From assembly GCA_014800385.1 (NCBI GenBank), contig JAAVGE010000058.1:1-44042 (forward strand): a DNA stretch of 44,042 bases, read 5' to 3'. This DNA is from Bacteroidales bacterium. GTDB taxonomy: Bacteria > Bacteroidota > Bacteroidia > Bacteroidales > Muribaculaceae. The notes beneath the pieces are model-generated. The model was given only the letters and a program-made list of their open reading frames with translations, did not search any database and had not been told where the DNA came from. This document shows positions 26,236 through 33,756 of this stretch, piece by piece (the stretch's first letter is position 1; every line of letters starts with the position of its first letter). Made by a program: the position numbers and the translations under genes.

Positions 26236-27081
26236 ATGAAGACATTAAAAGATATTACAACCGGTGGCGAACGTCCATTTTTCGGTGAACATGACCTGCA
26301 ACTTGAAAACTGTACTATCACGGCAGGTGAATCGGCAATTAAAAACTGCCGAAATATCAACGCCATCAACTGTGTGTTTGAAGGTAAATATCCTTTCTGG
26401 CATGTTGACGGCTTCAACATCAAGGATTGTTTGTTCCGCGAAGGCGCACGTGCCGCACTCTGGTATTCCCGAAACCTCGTCATGACCGACACTCTGGTTG
26501 AAGCACCCAAAATGTTCCGTGAAATGGATGGTATCACCCTCCGCAATGTGCGTATCCCCGATGCGCAGGAAACACTCTGGCACTGCCGTAACGTAGATCT
26601 TGAAAATGTCGAGGTGGCACATGCCGACTATCTGTTCATGCACACCGACAATATCCGCATACGCAACTATCGTCAGGATGGAAACTATTCCTTCCAGTAT
26701 TGCCACAATGTGGAGATCCGCGATGCTGTCATCAACTCAAAGGATGCGTTCTGGAACACTGAAAATGTGACCGTTTATGATTCCGAACTCCACGGTGAGT
26801 ATCTTGGATGGCACTCTCGCAATCTCCGTCTGGTACGTTGCCGTATCAGCGGCACTCAGCCCCTCTGTTACTGCGAGAATCTGATTATGGAGGATTGTGT
26901 GATTGACCCGTCGGGTGACCTCGCGTTTGAGGACTCTTCGCTTCACGCAACAATTCTTTCGGATGTTACCAGTATCAAGAACCCGCGCAGCGGTGAAATC
27001 CGTGTGAAAGGGGTAGGGGAGATTATCCGCGATGAATTTATCAAAGGTCCGGCAGACTGCAAAATTGAAATTACCAAGTGA
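26236..27081 (+). CDS. DUF3737 family beta-helix protein
   Basis: A 281-residue protein built of short repeated rungs of the form N-x-x-I/V-x-N/D-x-x-hydrophobic (KNCRNINAINCVFEG, WHCRNVDLENVEVAHA, WNTENVTVYDSELHG), the pattern of a right-handed parallel beta-helix. It matches the DUF3737 family by sequence feel; the reaction is unknown. Recurring W/Y-H/Y-C/S-R/H-N motifs would stack aromatic and Asn residues along one face. No signal peptide. Its stop overlaps the start of the PatB-type lyase gene, and this pair is often neighbours in gut bacteria by my recollection. Confidence 0.82.
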   Translation: MKTLKDITTGGERPFFGEHDLQLENCTITAGESAIKNCRNINAINCVFEGKYPFWHVDGFNIKDCLFREGARAALWYSRNLVMTDTLVEAPKMFREMDGITLRNVRIPDAQETLWHCRNVDLENVEVAHADYLFMHTDNIRIRNYRQDGNYSFQYCHNVEIRDAVINSKDAFWNTENVTVYDSELHGEYLGWHSRNLRLVRCRISGTQPLCYCENLIMEDCVIDPSGDLAFEDSSLHATILSDVTSIKNPRSGEIRVKGVGEIIRDEFIKGPADCKIEITK

Positions 27082-28256
27082 TGAGAGAATGGTTTGAAAA
27101 TCTTCCGCACCGACGTGGCTCAGGCTCATATAAATGGGATTCCACCGACCTGGAAGATGTTATCCCCCTGTGGGTGGCCGACATGGATTTCCGCACCGCA
27201 CCGGTTATTGTCGATGCCTTGCGACGCAGGGTTGACCATGGGGTGTTCGGCTATGTGAAAGTACCCGACCGATATTATGAGGTGCTGGAAGAATGGATGA
27301 GCCGTCGCCACGGGCTGCGCTTCACCCGCGAGGAGGTGCTTTACACCTCAGGTGTGGTTCCTGCTATTTCCGCTACAATCAAGGCTTTGAGCGATGCGGA
27401 GCATGATGGTGTGGTAGTCCAGACTCCGGTCTACAACTGCTTCTTCTCGTCCATCCGCAATAACCGTTGCCGTATAGTGGAATCGCCTCTTCTCCGCAAG
27501 GATGTAGGGGAGGGAAAATTCACCTATGAGATTGATTTTGAAGACCTTGAGCGCAAACTCTCCGACCCGCGCAATTCGCTCCTGCTGCTATGTAACCCCC
27601 ATAATCCCGCGGGATGTTGCTGGAGCAGGGAGGAACTTGCTCGCATGGGTGAGATATGCAAGAAGCATAATGTCACTGTCATCAGTGATGAAATCCACTG
27701 CGAACTGGTCATGCCCGGTTATACATTCACTCCGTTTGCCGTGGCAAGCGACGCTCCCTGTGTCACACTCAATTCACCCAGCAAGGCTTTCAACACCGCC
27801 GGTCTGCAGATAGCAAATATAATCACTCCCGATGCCGAACGACGTGCCCGTATTGACCGTGCCATCAACGACAATGAGGTGTGCGACGTAAATCCTTTCG
27901 GTGTGGCGGGGTTGATCGCAGCATATACCGGAGGTGAGCCATGGCTTGCAGAACTGATTGATTACCTGCATGATAATTATGAATATCTGTGCAGAACACT
28001 GCGTGAGCAACTCCCATGGTGTAAGGTGACCGAACTGGAGGCCACCTATCTGCCCTGGGTTGATGTGCGTTCGCTGGGGATGGAATCGGAGAAAATCGAA
28101 GAATATCTGGTTGAGAACCATCGTGTCTGGATCAATGCAGGTGAGATGTATGGCAAGGATGGCTATATACGAATCAATATTGCCACTTCACGCGCCATGC
28201 TCGCTGAAGGCTTGAAACGCATGATTGCAGGTTTGACTGAACTGAAAAATGGCTGA
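27081..28256 (+). CDS. PatB/MalY-type pyridoxal-phosphate C-S lyase
   Basis: Fold-type I PLP enzyme that cleaves C-S bonds, for example cystathionine to homocysteine, or cysteine conjugates. IPLWVADMDFRTAPVIVDAL near the start is the PatB/MalY hallmark. LLLCNPHNPAGCCW (about 168-181) contains the conserved NPHNP, DEIHCEL the PLP aspartate, and NSPSKAFNTAGLQ the PLP lysine (K235 from this start). The ORF track starts at a GTG at 27078; the ATG at 27081 overlaps the upstream stop (TGATG) and is the better choice. Substrate not determinable; some MalY relatives also act as regulators. Confidence 0.92.
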   Translation: MREWFENLPHRRGSGSYKWDSTDLEDVIPLWVADMDFRTAPVIVDALRRRVDHGVFGYVKVPDRYYEVLEEWMSRRHGLRFTREEVLYTSGVVPAISATIKALSDAEHDGVVVQTPVYNCFFSSIRNNRCRIVESPLLRKDVGEGKFTYEIDFEDLERKLSDPRNSLLLLCNPHNPAGCCWSREELARMGEICKKHNVTVISDEIHCELVMPGYTFTPFAVASDAPCVTLNSPSKAFNTAGLQIANIITPDAERRARIDRAINDNEVCDVNPFGVAGLIAAYTGGEPWLAELIDYLHDNYEYLCRTLREQLPWCKVTELEATYLPWVDVRSLGMESEKIEEYLVENHRVWINAGEMYGKDGYIRINIATSRAMLAEGLKRMIAGLTELKNG

Positions 28257-29703
28257 TATTAAGCAGATACAGAACGGTGAGCCGCTGAGTTTCGGACAGC
28301 AGTTGGCATTGACGGCAAAACTGTCAGTGCCCGCTATCGTCGCGCAGTTGTCGAGCATACTCATGCAGTATATCGATGCCTCGATGGTAGGACAACTCGG
28401 TGCCGACGATGCCGCTTCAATCGGACTTGTTTCAACCTCGCTGTGGCTTTTCTGGGGTATTTGTTCAGCAATGACAATGGGTTTCTCCGTGCAGGTAGCC
28501 CATAAGGTTGGTGCCAAAGATTATGCCGGGGCACGCAAAGTGCTTCGTCAGGCGGTCACCGCATCACTGATTTTCTCCGTCATCGTGTCGCTGATAGGGG
28601 TCGCGATAGCCTTCCCACTGCCTCATTGGCTCGGAGGTTCGGAGGCTATATGTTCCAAGTCGACAAGTTATTTCCTCATATTCATTGCAGCGTTACCGTT
28701 CCTGACCATGAACTTTCTCGGTGGAGGGATGCTCCGTTGTGTTGGAAATATGAAGACCCCCGGATTGCTCTATGCCCAGATGGCGCTGCTTGATGTGGTG
28801 TTTAACTTCCTGCTGATTTTCCCATCGCACCATTTCATGATAGGTGACTTTGCCATAACCATACCGGGTGCCGACCTCGGGGTGATTGGAGCCGCCTTGG
28901 GTACAGTGATTGCCGAGGTGATAACGGCATTGCTCATGAACTATTTCCTGATGATACGTGAGCCGGACCTCCGCCTTATCGGAGAAAAAGGGAGTTATCG
29001 TCCGGATAGTAACATACTGCGCAAGGCGTTGAAAATCAGCGCACCTATGACGGTAGAACATGCTGTTATATGTGGAGCGCAGATTGCTGTCACAATCATT
29101 GTCGCACCTCTTGGTGTGGTGGCTATTGCAGCCAACGCATTTGCTGTCACGGCAGAGAGTCTATGCTACATGCCCGGTTATGGTATAGCCGATGCCGCAA
29201 CAACACTGGTTGGGCAGAGCCACGGGGCCGGCAGGCGTGACCTTGTGCGGCGCTTCGGGTATATTACCGTTGGATTGGGTATGGTTGTAATGACCCTGAT
29301 GGGTGTCATAATGTGGCTGACGGCCCCGTATATGTTCGATTTGATGACCCCGGTTACGGCTATCCGTGATCTGGGTACGGAGATACTGCGTATCGAGGCA
29401 TGGGCGGAACCTATGTTTGCCGCCTCTATCGTTGCCTACGGCGTCTTTGTAGGGGTTGGCGACACAATGCTCCCGGCGTGCATGAACTTCGGCAGCATCT
29501 GGCTGGTGCGCCTGCCTTTGGCGGCATGGCTTGCACCGACTCTCGGGTTGCGTGGTGTGTGGATAGCCATGTGTGTCGAACTCTGCTTCCGCGGGTTGAT
29601 ATTCCTGATACGACTCGTAAGCGGAAAGTGGAACAAACTCAAGAAAATTGATAAAGTGAAAGATGAAGATATTATTGACAGTAGTTGGGAAAACCTCAAC
29701 TGA
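28249..29703 (+). CDS. MATE-family efflux transporter
   Basis: Inner-membrane multidrug or metabolite exporter driven by Na+ or H+. Twelve or so hydrophobic segments in two related halves; SVPAIVAQLSSILMQYIDASMVGQLG near the start and APMTVEHAVICGAQIAVTII at the start of the second half are the matching first helices. Length (484) is usual. It overlaps the C-S lyase gene by 8 bases and runs 41 bases into rlmH. Co-transcription with the lyase suggests export of a related compound, but nothing in the sequence proves it. Confidence 0.92.
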   Translation: MADIKQIQNGEPLSFGQQLALTAKLSVPAIVAQLSSILMQYIDASMVGQLGADDAASIGLVSTSLWLFWGICSAMTMGFSVQVAHKVGAKDYAGARKVLRQAVTASLIFSVIVSLIGVAIAFPLPHWLGGSEAICSKSTSYFLIFIAALPFLTMNFLGGGMLRCVGNMKTPGLLYAQMALLDVVFNFLLIFPSHHFMIGDFAITIPGADLGVIGAALGTVIAEVITALLMNYFLMIREPDLRLIGEKGSYRPDSNILRKALKISAPMTVEHAVICGAQIAVTIIVAPLGVVAIAANAFAVTAESLCYMPGYGIADAATTLVGQSHGAGRRDLVRRFGYITVGLGMVVMTLMGVIMWLTAPYMFDLMTPVTAIRDLGTEILRIEAWAEPMFAASIVAYGVFVGVGDTMLPACMNFGSIWLVRLPLAAWLAPTLGLRGVWIAMCVELCFRGLIFLIRLVSGKWNKLKKIDKVKDEDIIDSSWENLN

Positions 29704-30136
29704 TTACCTCATTGACGGCATCGACCGCTACATCAAACGAATAGGACATTACGTTCCGTTTGAAATGAAAGTGCTCCCCGATGTGAAAATGCCGAAAAAC
29801 GGCACCACTGACAAACAGAAGCAGTTGGAGGGTAACATGCTCCTTGCCGAACTCAAGCCAAACGATCATCTTATACTGCTTGATGAACGTGGCAAACAAT
29901 ACACCTCGCGTGAGTTTGCCGCATTTATCGACAACCGCATGGTCAACGTGGCAGGTCGTATCATTTTCGCCGTCGGAGGACCCTACGGATTTTCTCCCGA
30001 GGTATATGCCCGTGCCAACGGCATGATTTCACTATCCAAAATGACCTTCTCCCACGAAATGGTACGCCTGTTTTTCGTCGAGCAGATCTATCGTGCCATG
30101 ACTATCCTTCGCGGAGAACCCTATCACCACGATTAA
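29663..30136 (+). CDS. rlmH: 23S rRNA pseudouridine-1915 N3-methyltransferase
   Basis: SPOUT-class methyltransferase acting on helix 69 of 23S rRNA in assembled 70S ribosomes. The start MKILLTVVGKTSTDYLIDGI and the SAM-binding knot IFAVGGPYGFSPEVYARA and LSKMTFSHEMVRLFFVEQIYRA are clear. Length (157) is exact for the family, so the 41-base overlap with the MATE gene is real. It ends three bases before the inverted MITE-like copy. Confidence 0.97.
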   Translation: MKILLTVVGKTSTDYLIDGIDRYIKRIGHYVPFEMKVLPDVKMPKNGTTDKQKQLEGNMLLAELKPNDHLILLDERGKQYTSREFAAFIDNRMVNVAGRIIFAVGGPYGFSPEVYARANGMISLSKMTFSHEMVRLFFVEQIYRAMTILRGEPYHHD

Positions 30137-30139
30137 AAG

Positions 30140-30323
30140 TGTGTGTCAAAATAGGCGAAGCCTCGCCGTATACAAGATTATGCGGCTGCTCCATGGAGCA
30201 GCCCTACAGGGTTAATGTGTTGATTGTCAAGAGGGTAGGGATGCTCCCTGGAGCATCCGCCGAATATACATCACTGTCCATGAACGTACAACACATAAAA
30301 ATACATGCGTATTTTGACACAGC
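30140..30323. mobile_element. MITE-like element, copy B (inverted relative to copy A)
   Basis: The reverse complement aligns nearly end to end with 11721-11911, including ATGTGTTGTACGTT, GGACAGTGATGTATATTCGG and both palindromes (here 30184-30203 and 30239-30258). The right end is TTTTGACACAGC; the left end has two changes from the copy A terminus. It starts three bases after the rlmH stop and may end that transcript. Confidence 0.7.
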
Positions 30324-30424
30324 ACCATAAAAAAATTAAGCCCGGTCATGAACCATTTCTAACCCGCGGATGTTATAATATCAGAAAGCAAGAAATGTGA
30401 TAATGATTGGTTTATAACGAATTT

Positions 30425-30451
30425 AAGGCTGTCGTGATGACAGCCTTTTTC
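30425..30451 (+). terminator. Rho-independent terminator in the left fold-back arm
   Basis: The stem AAGGCTGTC / GACAGCCTT (5-base loop) is followed by TTTTTC. It would stop plus-strand transcription from the rlmH side before the TonB receptor gene. Confidence 0.75.
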
Positions 30452-30536
30452 GTTATATTAAGAGGTTGAAAATAAGTAGAAACGAAATATGCTTGATAAC
30501 ATAAACTAATTCTCAACCTCTACTCTTTCAGGCACG

Positions 30537-30563
30537 AAAAAAGGTTGTCATCACGACAACCTT
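30537..30563 (-). terminator. Rho-independent terminator in the right fold-back arm
   Basis: On the minus strand the stem AAGGTTGTC / GACAACCTT is followed by a T-run of about six. It faces the left-arm terminator, so the centre (about 30452-30535) is shielded from both sides. No minus-strand gene is nearby that needs it. Confidence 0.7.
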
Positions 30564-30665
30564 AAATTCGTTATAAACCAATCATTATCACATTTCTTGC
30601 TTGTTCGATATTATAACAACGTATGAAGTCTGATTGTTCACAACATTCTGCAGAAAATTTAAAAA

Positions 30666-30694
30666 GTTTCAAAATTCTCAAAATATTAAATTTG
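30666..30694 (+). promoter_or_regulatory. Probable promoter of the first TonB receptor gene
   Basis: TAAATTTG at 30687-30694 matches TAnnTTTG, with a weak TTTC-like -33 around 30667. The predicted leader is about 65 bases. It lies outside the fold-back repeat, so inversion of that repeat would not by itself turn this promoter around. Confidence 0.4.
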
Positions 30695-30764
30695 GATTAA
30701 ATTCAAACACTCTCCTAAAATAAATAGGGGTGTTTTACGTTAGATAAGATATATACTTGGCAAA

Positions 30765-33182
30765 ATGAAAAAATCGATCATATTTATCATACTTTCTTTC
30801 TTTACCAGCCTGGGTGTTATGGCTCGCGATGTCAATATCCACGGTAAGATTATCGACCCTGAGAACAAGCCTATGGAGTTTGTTACGGTACGCATCGGCG
30901 GAACTGCCATCGGCGGCATGTCGGGGCTTGACGGAGGTTACTCCCTTACCACCCACTACTCCGATACTATCAAGGTGATTTTCACTTGCATCGGCTATAA
31001 GGAGGTTGAGCGTAAGATTATTGATCCTCAGCAGGATGTAACGCTTAACATCACGCTGCATCCTACCAGCAAGGAGTTAACCGAGGTGGAGGTTACCGAT
31101 TTCAAGAAACAGACTTCACAGATGCAGACCATCGACGGTAAGGCAGGACGACTTATGCCTAACGCATCGGGTGGTGGCGTGGAAGCGATGATCACCACTT
31201 TGGCAGGTGTTAACTCCTCGGATGAGATGTCGTCGCAATACTCCGTCCGTGGTGGTACGTTTGATGAAAACTCGGTGTATATCAACGGTATAGAGGTTTA
31301 TCGTCCGCAGTTGGTAAGTTCCGGTCAGCAGGAGGGTCTGAGTATCATCAACCCCGACATGGTTGACAAAATCGGTTTCTCGACCGGAGGTTTCTCGGCT
31401 GAGTATGCCGACAAGATGTCGTCGGTTCTTGATATAACCTACCGCGAGCCCGAGGCTCTTGAGGGGTCACTCTCATTGTCACTGATGGGGGGATCACTCG
31501 CCTTCGGTCAACATTCCGGCAAATTCTCACAACTCCACGGCGTGCGCTACAAGCGTAACTCCTCGCTGCTGAGTTCAATGGACACCAAGGGTGAATATGA
31601 TCCCAACTTCTTTGATTATCAGACAAATTTAGTGTTCCGTCCCTCAAAACAGTGGCGTATTTCGGTGTTAGGCAATATTGCCATCAACAACTATAAATTT
31701 GTTCCGGCATCACGCACAACCAACTTCGGAACATCGACCGATGCCAAACAGTTCAAGGTGTATTTCGATGGTGAAGAGAAGGACAAATTCGAGACATGGC
31801 TCGGCGCGGTGTCGATAGATTATCTCCGTTCACGAAGCACATATTTCACCCTTCAGGCATCAGGCTATCTGACCAACGAACTTGTGGCATACGACATTTT
31901 GGGAGAATACTGGCTTGACCAGGCCGGGACCACCGGCAACGGCTCATCCGGTAGTTCCGTAGGGGGTGAATTAGGGGTAGGACGCTATCATGAGCATGCA
32001 CGCAACCGATTGAAAATGAGTGTGATGTCAATGGCTCTCAAAGGACACACCGGCATAGCCTCACACAATCTTGCCTACGGTTTCACCATGCAGCACGAAT
32101 CGATCAACGAGCGTGCCAGAGAATATGAGTTGCGCGACTCCGCCGGATATACTCTTCCCACCAATCCTGATCAGATAAAAATGATCTACAACCTCAGTTC
32201 AGTTCAGGAACTGTCAACCAACCGACTGGCACTTTATGTTGAGGACACCTATCGCCTGAACAGTTCAGTGGGCTACTTCAATATCAATGCCGGCCTACGA
32301 CTGAGTTACTGGGATTTTAACAAACAGATGCTGCTGTCACCCCGTGCCAATGTGGCGTTTGTGCCCGAACGCAACAGCGCCTGGACCTTCCGTTTCGCCA
32401 CCGGAGTATACTATCAGTCACCCTTCTACAAGGAGTATCGCCAGCCCGTGGCAGATTCCGAAGGGAACACAGAGATTGTGCTCAACAAAGATATCAAGGC
32501 ACAACAGAGCCTCCAGTTCATTCTCGGATCGGATTACACCTTCCGTGCCTTCGACCGACCGTTCAAACTCTCCGGCGAACTCTACTATAAGAAACTTAAC
32601 AACCTGGTACCCTACGAGATAGACAACCTCAAGTTTGTATATACCGGACTGAACGAATCAAGTGGCTACACTGCCGGACTCGACCTTAAACTGTTCGGTC
32701 AGTTTGTGCCCGGAAACGATTCATGGGTCAGTTTCTCGCTGATGAAAACCGATGAGTTGGTCAACGGAGTTCATGTGCCCCGTCCCACCGACCGCCGCTA
32801 TTCATTTGCCCTGTACTTCACCGATTATTTTCCCAAGATTCCACGCCTGAAATTCTCTCTGCGCGGCATCCTTTCCGACGGTCTCCCCACCACGGCCCCA
32901 CACACCACACGCGACAAAGGTTACTTCCGTGCTCCGGCTTACAAACGAGTGGACATCGGACTGAGTTACGCATTGCTGCGTGAACTGCGCGAGAGCGAAT
33001 CACCTTCAGGGCTGCATAAATTCTTGAAATCAGCATGGTTAGGTGTTGACGTGTTCAACCTGCTTGACATCAGCAACGTGTCGGGCTACTACTGGGTAAC
33101 CGACGTGAACAACATTCAGTATGCCGTGCCCAACTACCTGACACGCCGACAGATAAACGTTCGTCTGACAGTAGATTTTTAA
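30765..33182 (+). CDS. TonB-dependent outer-membrane receptor
   Basis: Outer-membrane importer. Sec signal peptide (about 1-20, ending VMA). A carboxypeptidase-regulatory-like beta domain (about 22-100, VNIHGKIIDPENKPMEFVTV) precedes the plug (about 115-225, YSVRGGTFDENSVYINGIEV), then a 22-strand-type barrel ending in an aromatic C-terminus (INVRLTVDF). 805 residues is normal for the small receptors of this phylum, shorter than SusC. No SusD partner follows, so it is not a polysaccharide-utilisation pair. Substrate unknown. A promoter and fold-back region lie upstream. Confidence 0.92.
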   Translation: MKKSIIFIILSFFTSLGVMARDVNIHGKIIDPENKPMEFVTVRIGGTAIGGMSGLDGGYSLTTHYSDTIKVIFTCIGYKEVERKIIDPQQDVTLNITLHPTSKELTEVEVTDFKKQTSQMQTIDGKAGRLMPNASGGGVEAMITTLAGVNSSDEMSSQYSVRGGTFDENSVYINGIEVYRPQLVSSGQQEGLSIINPDMVDKIGFSTGGFSAEYADKMSSVLDITYREPEALEGSLSLSLMGGSLAFGQHSGKFSQLHGVRYKRNSSLLSSMDTKGEYDPNFFDYQTNLVFRPSKQWRISVLGNIAINNYKFVPASRTTNFGTSTDAKQFKVYFDGEEKDKFETWLGAVSIDYLRSRSTYFTLQASGYLTNELVAYDILGEYWLDQAGTTGNGSSGSSVGGELGVGRYHEHARNRLKMSVMSMALKGHTGIASHNLAYGFTMQHESINERAREYELRDSAGYTLPTNPDQIKMIYNLSSVQELSTNRLALYVEDTYRLNSSVGYFNINAGLRLSYWDFNKQMLLSPRANVAFVPERNSAWTFRFATGVYYQSPFYKEYRQPVADSEGNTEIVLNKDIKAQQSLQFILGSDYTFRAFDRPFKLSGELYYKKLNNLVPYEIDNLKFVYTGLNESSGYTAGLDLKLFGQFVPGNDSWVSFSLMKTDELVNGVHVPRPTDRRYSFALYFTDYFPKIPRLKFSLRGILSDGLPTTAPHTTRDKGYFRAPAYKRVDIGLSYALLRELRESESPSGLHKFLKSAWLGVDVFNLLDISNVSGYYWVTDVNNIQYAVPNYLTRRQINVRLTVDF

Positions 33183-33205
33183 AGATTACTTTTTTTGCTG
33201 TCAAA

Positions 33206-33237
33206 TTGGGCAATAAGAATAATTTTGCTTAAATTTG
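33206..33237 (+). promoter_or_regulatory. Promoter of the small membrane protein and second receptor
   Basis: TTG (33206-33208), 21 bases and TAAATTTG (33230-33237) fit the Bacteroidota consensus. The track's ATG at 33235 lies inside the -7 box, so the true start must be the ATG at 33250. Confidence 0.6.
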
Positions 33238-33249
33238 CATAGCAAAACC

Positions 33250-33756
33250 ATGGTCATTATCACAGAGAAATTCAAACCCTCACCGAGTCTCTATACCGGT
33301 ATACTTATGCGCCGCTGGCTGGTCAACAACCTGTGGTGGCTGATTATGCCGGTTACATTGTTTCTTGGACTGGGGATATTTCTCAACGCCTCGTATTTTT
33401 ATGTTGCATTGATCTACCTCTTTTGTGTGGCTCCACTGTCACAAGCATTGGTATATTTCAATTATGTGCTGCATCCCGACACTATTGTCAACATCTTTGA
33501 GCAACAGTGGAGATTCTCGGAGCAGAGTGCAGCGGTCACCTATTATCCCACTGTGACAGTTCACGATGAAACCGTGAATCCGTTGACTGATTCATCCGTT
33601 GTGGATGCAACGAAGATAACACGGGTGAATATATCAGGCGGAAACCTGGTAATGACCCTGAACAATGATTACAAAATTTATGTCATCCCCCTCTCCTCGC
33701 TGACCGCACCGGATGACCTTAGTAAAATCTTCAAGTTCTATGAAACTGTTTATTAG
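33250..33756 (+). CDS. Small two-span membrane protein, unknown function
   Basis: From the chosen ATG (33250) the protein has about 168 residues. Two hydrophobic spans are near the N-terminus (NNLWWLIMPVTLFLGLGIF and YFYVALIYLFCVAPLSQAL), then a soluble part of about 95 residues predicted as beta-rich. The C-terminus (YKIYVIPLSSLTAPDDLSKI) recalls YcxB-like proteins, but I would not name it. The gene ends 17 bases inside the second TonB receptor gene, so the two are probably cotranscribed and coupled. Confidence 0.7.
   Translation: MVIITEKFKPSPSLYTGILMRRWLVNNLWWLIMPVTLFLGLGIFLNASYFYVALIYLFCVAPLSQALVYFNYVLHPDTIVNIFEQQWRFSEQSAAVTYYPTVTVHDETVNPLTDSSVVDATKITRVNISGGNLVMTLNNDYKIYVIPLSSLTAPDDLSKIFKFYETVY

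Larger units (their letters stand above)
30372..30617. repeat. Long fold-back repeat with a terminator in each arm
   Basis: The left arm (30372 to about 30478) and the reverse complement of the right arm (about 30508-30617) share GTTATAATATC, then more than 40 identical bases from AGCAAGAAATGTG through AACGAATTTAAGG, then a hairpin and a T-run, then a weaker match (GAGGTTGA). The left hairpin is GGCTGTC / GACAGCC; the right, read on the minus strand, is GGTTGTC / GACAACC, so both sides of the stem changed together. The region ends about 150 bases before a TonB receptor gene. Origin unknown: mobile fold-back, old duplication or regulatory device. Confidence 0.75.
30137..30764. other. 628-base intergenic region before the first TonB receptor
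   Basis: Gene-free. It holds MITE-like copy B (30140-30323), a long fold-back repeat (30372-30617) with two facing terminators, and a probable promoter for the receptor. These are listed separately. The short ORF at 30139-30330 lies inside the MITE-like copy and is not credible. Confidence 0.75.

Noticed and set aside
26245-26706. Minus-strand ORF of 153 codons
   Set aside because: Antisense to the beta-helix gene; the repeated rungs in the forward frame explain the open reverse frame.
30139-30330. Plus-strand ORF of 63 codons after rlmH
   Set aside because: It is the MITE-like copy B read in frame; no protein signal.
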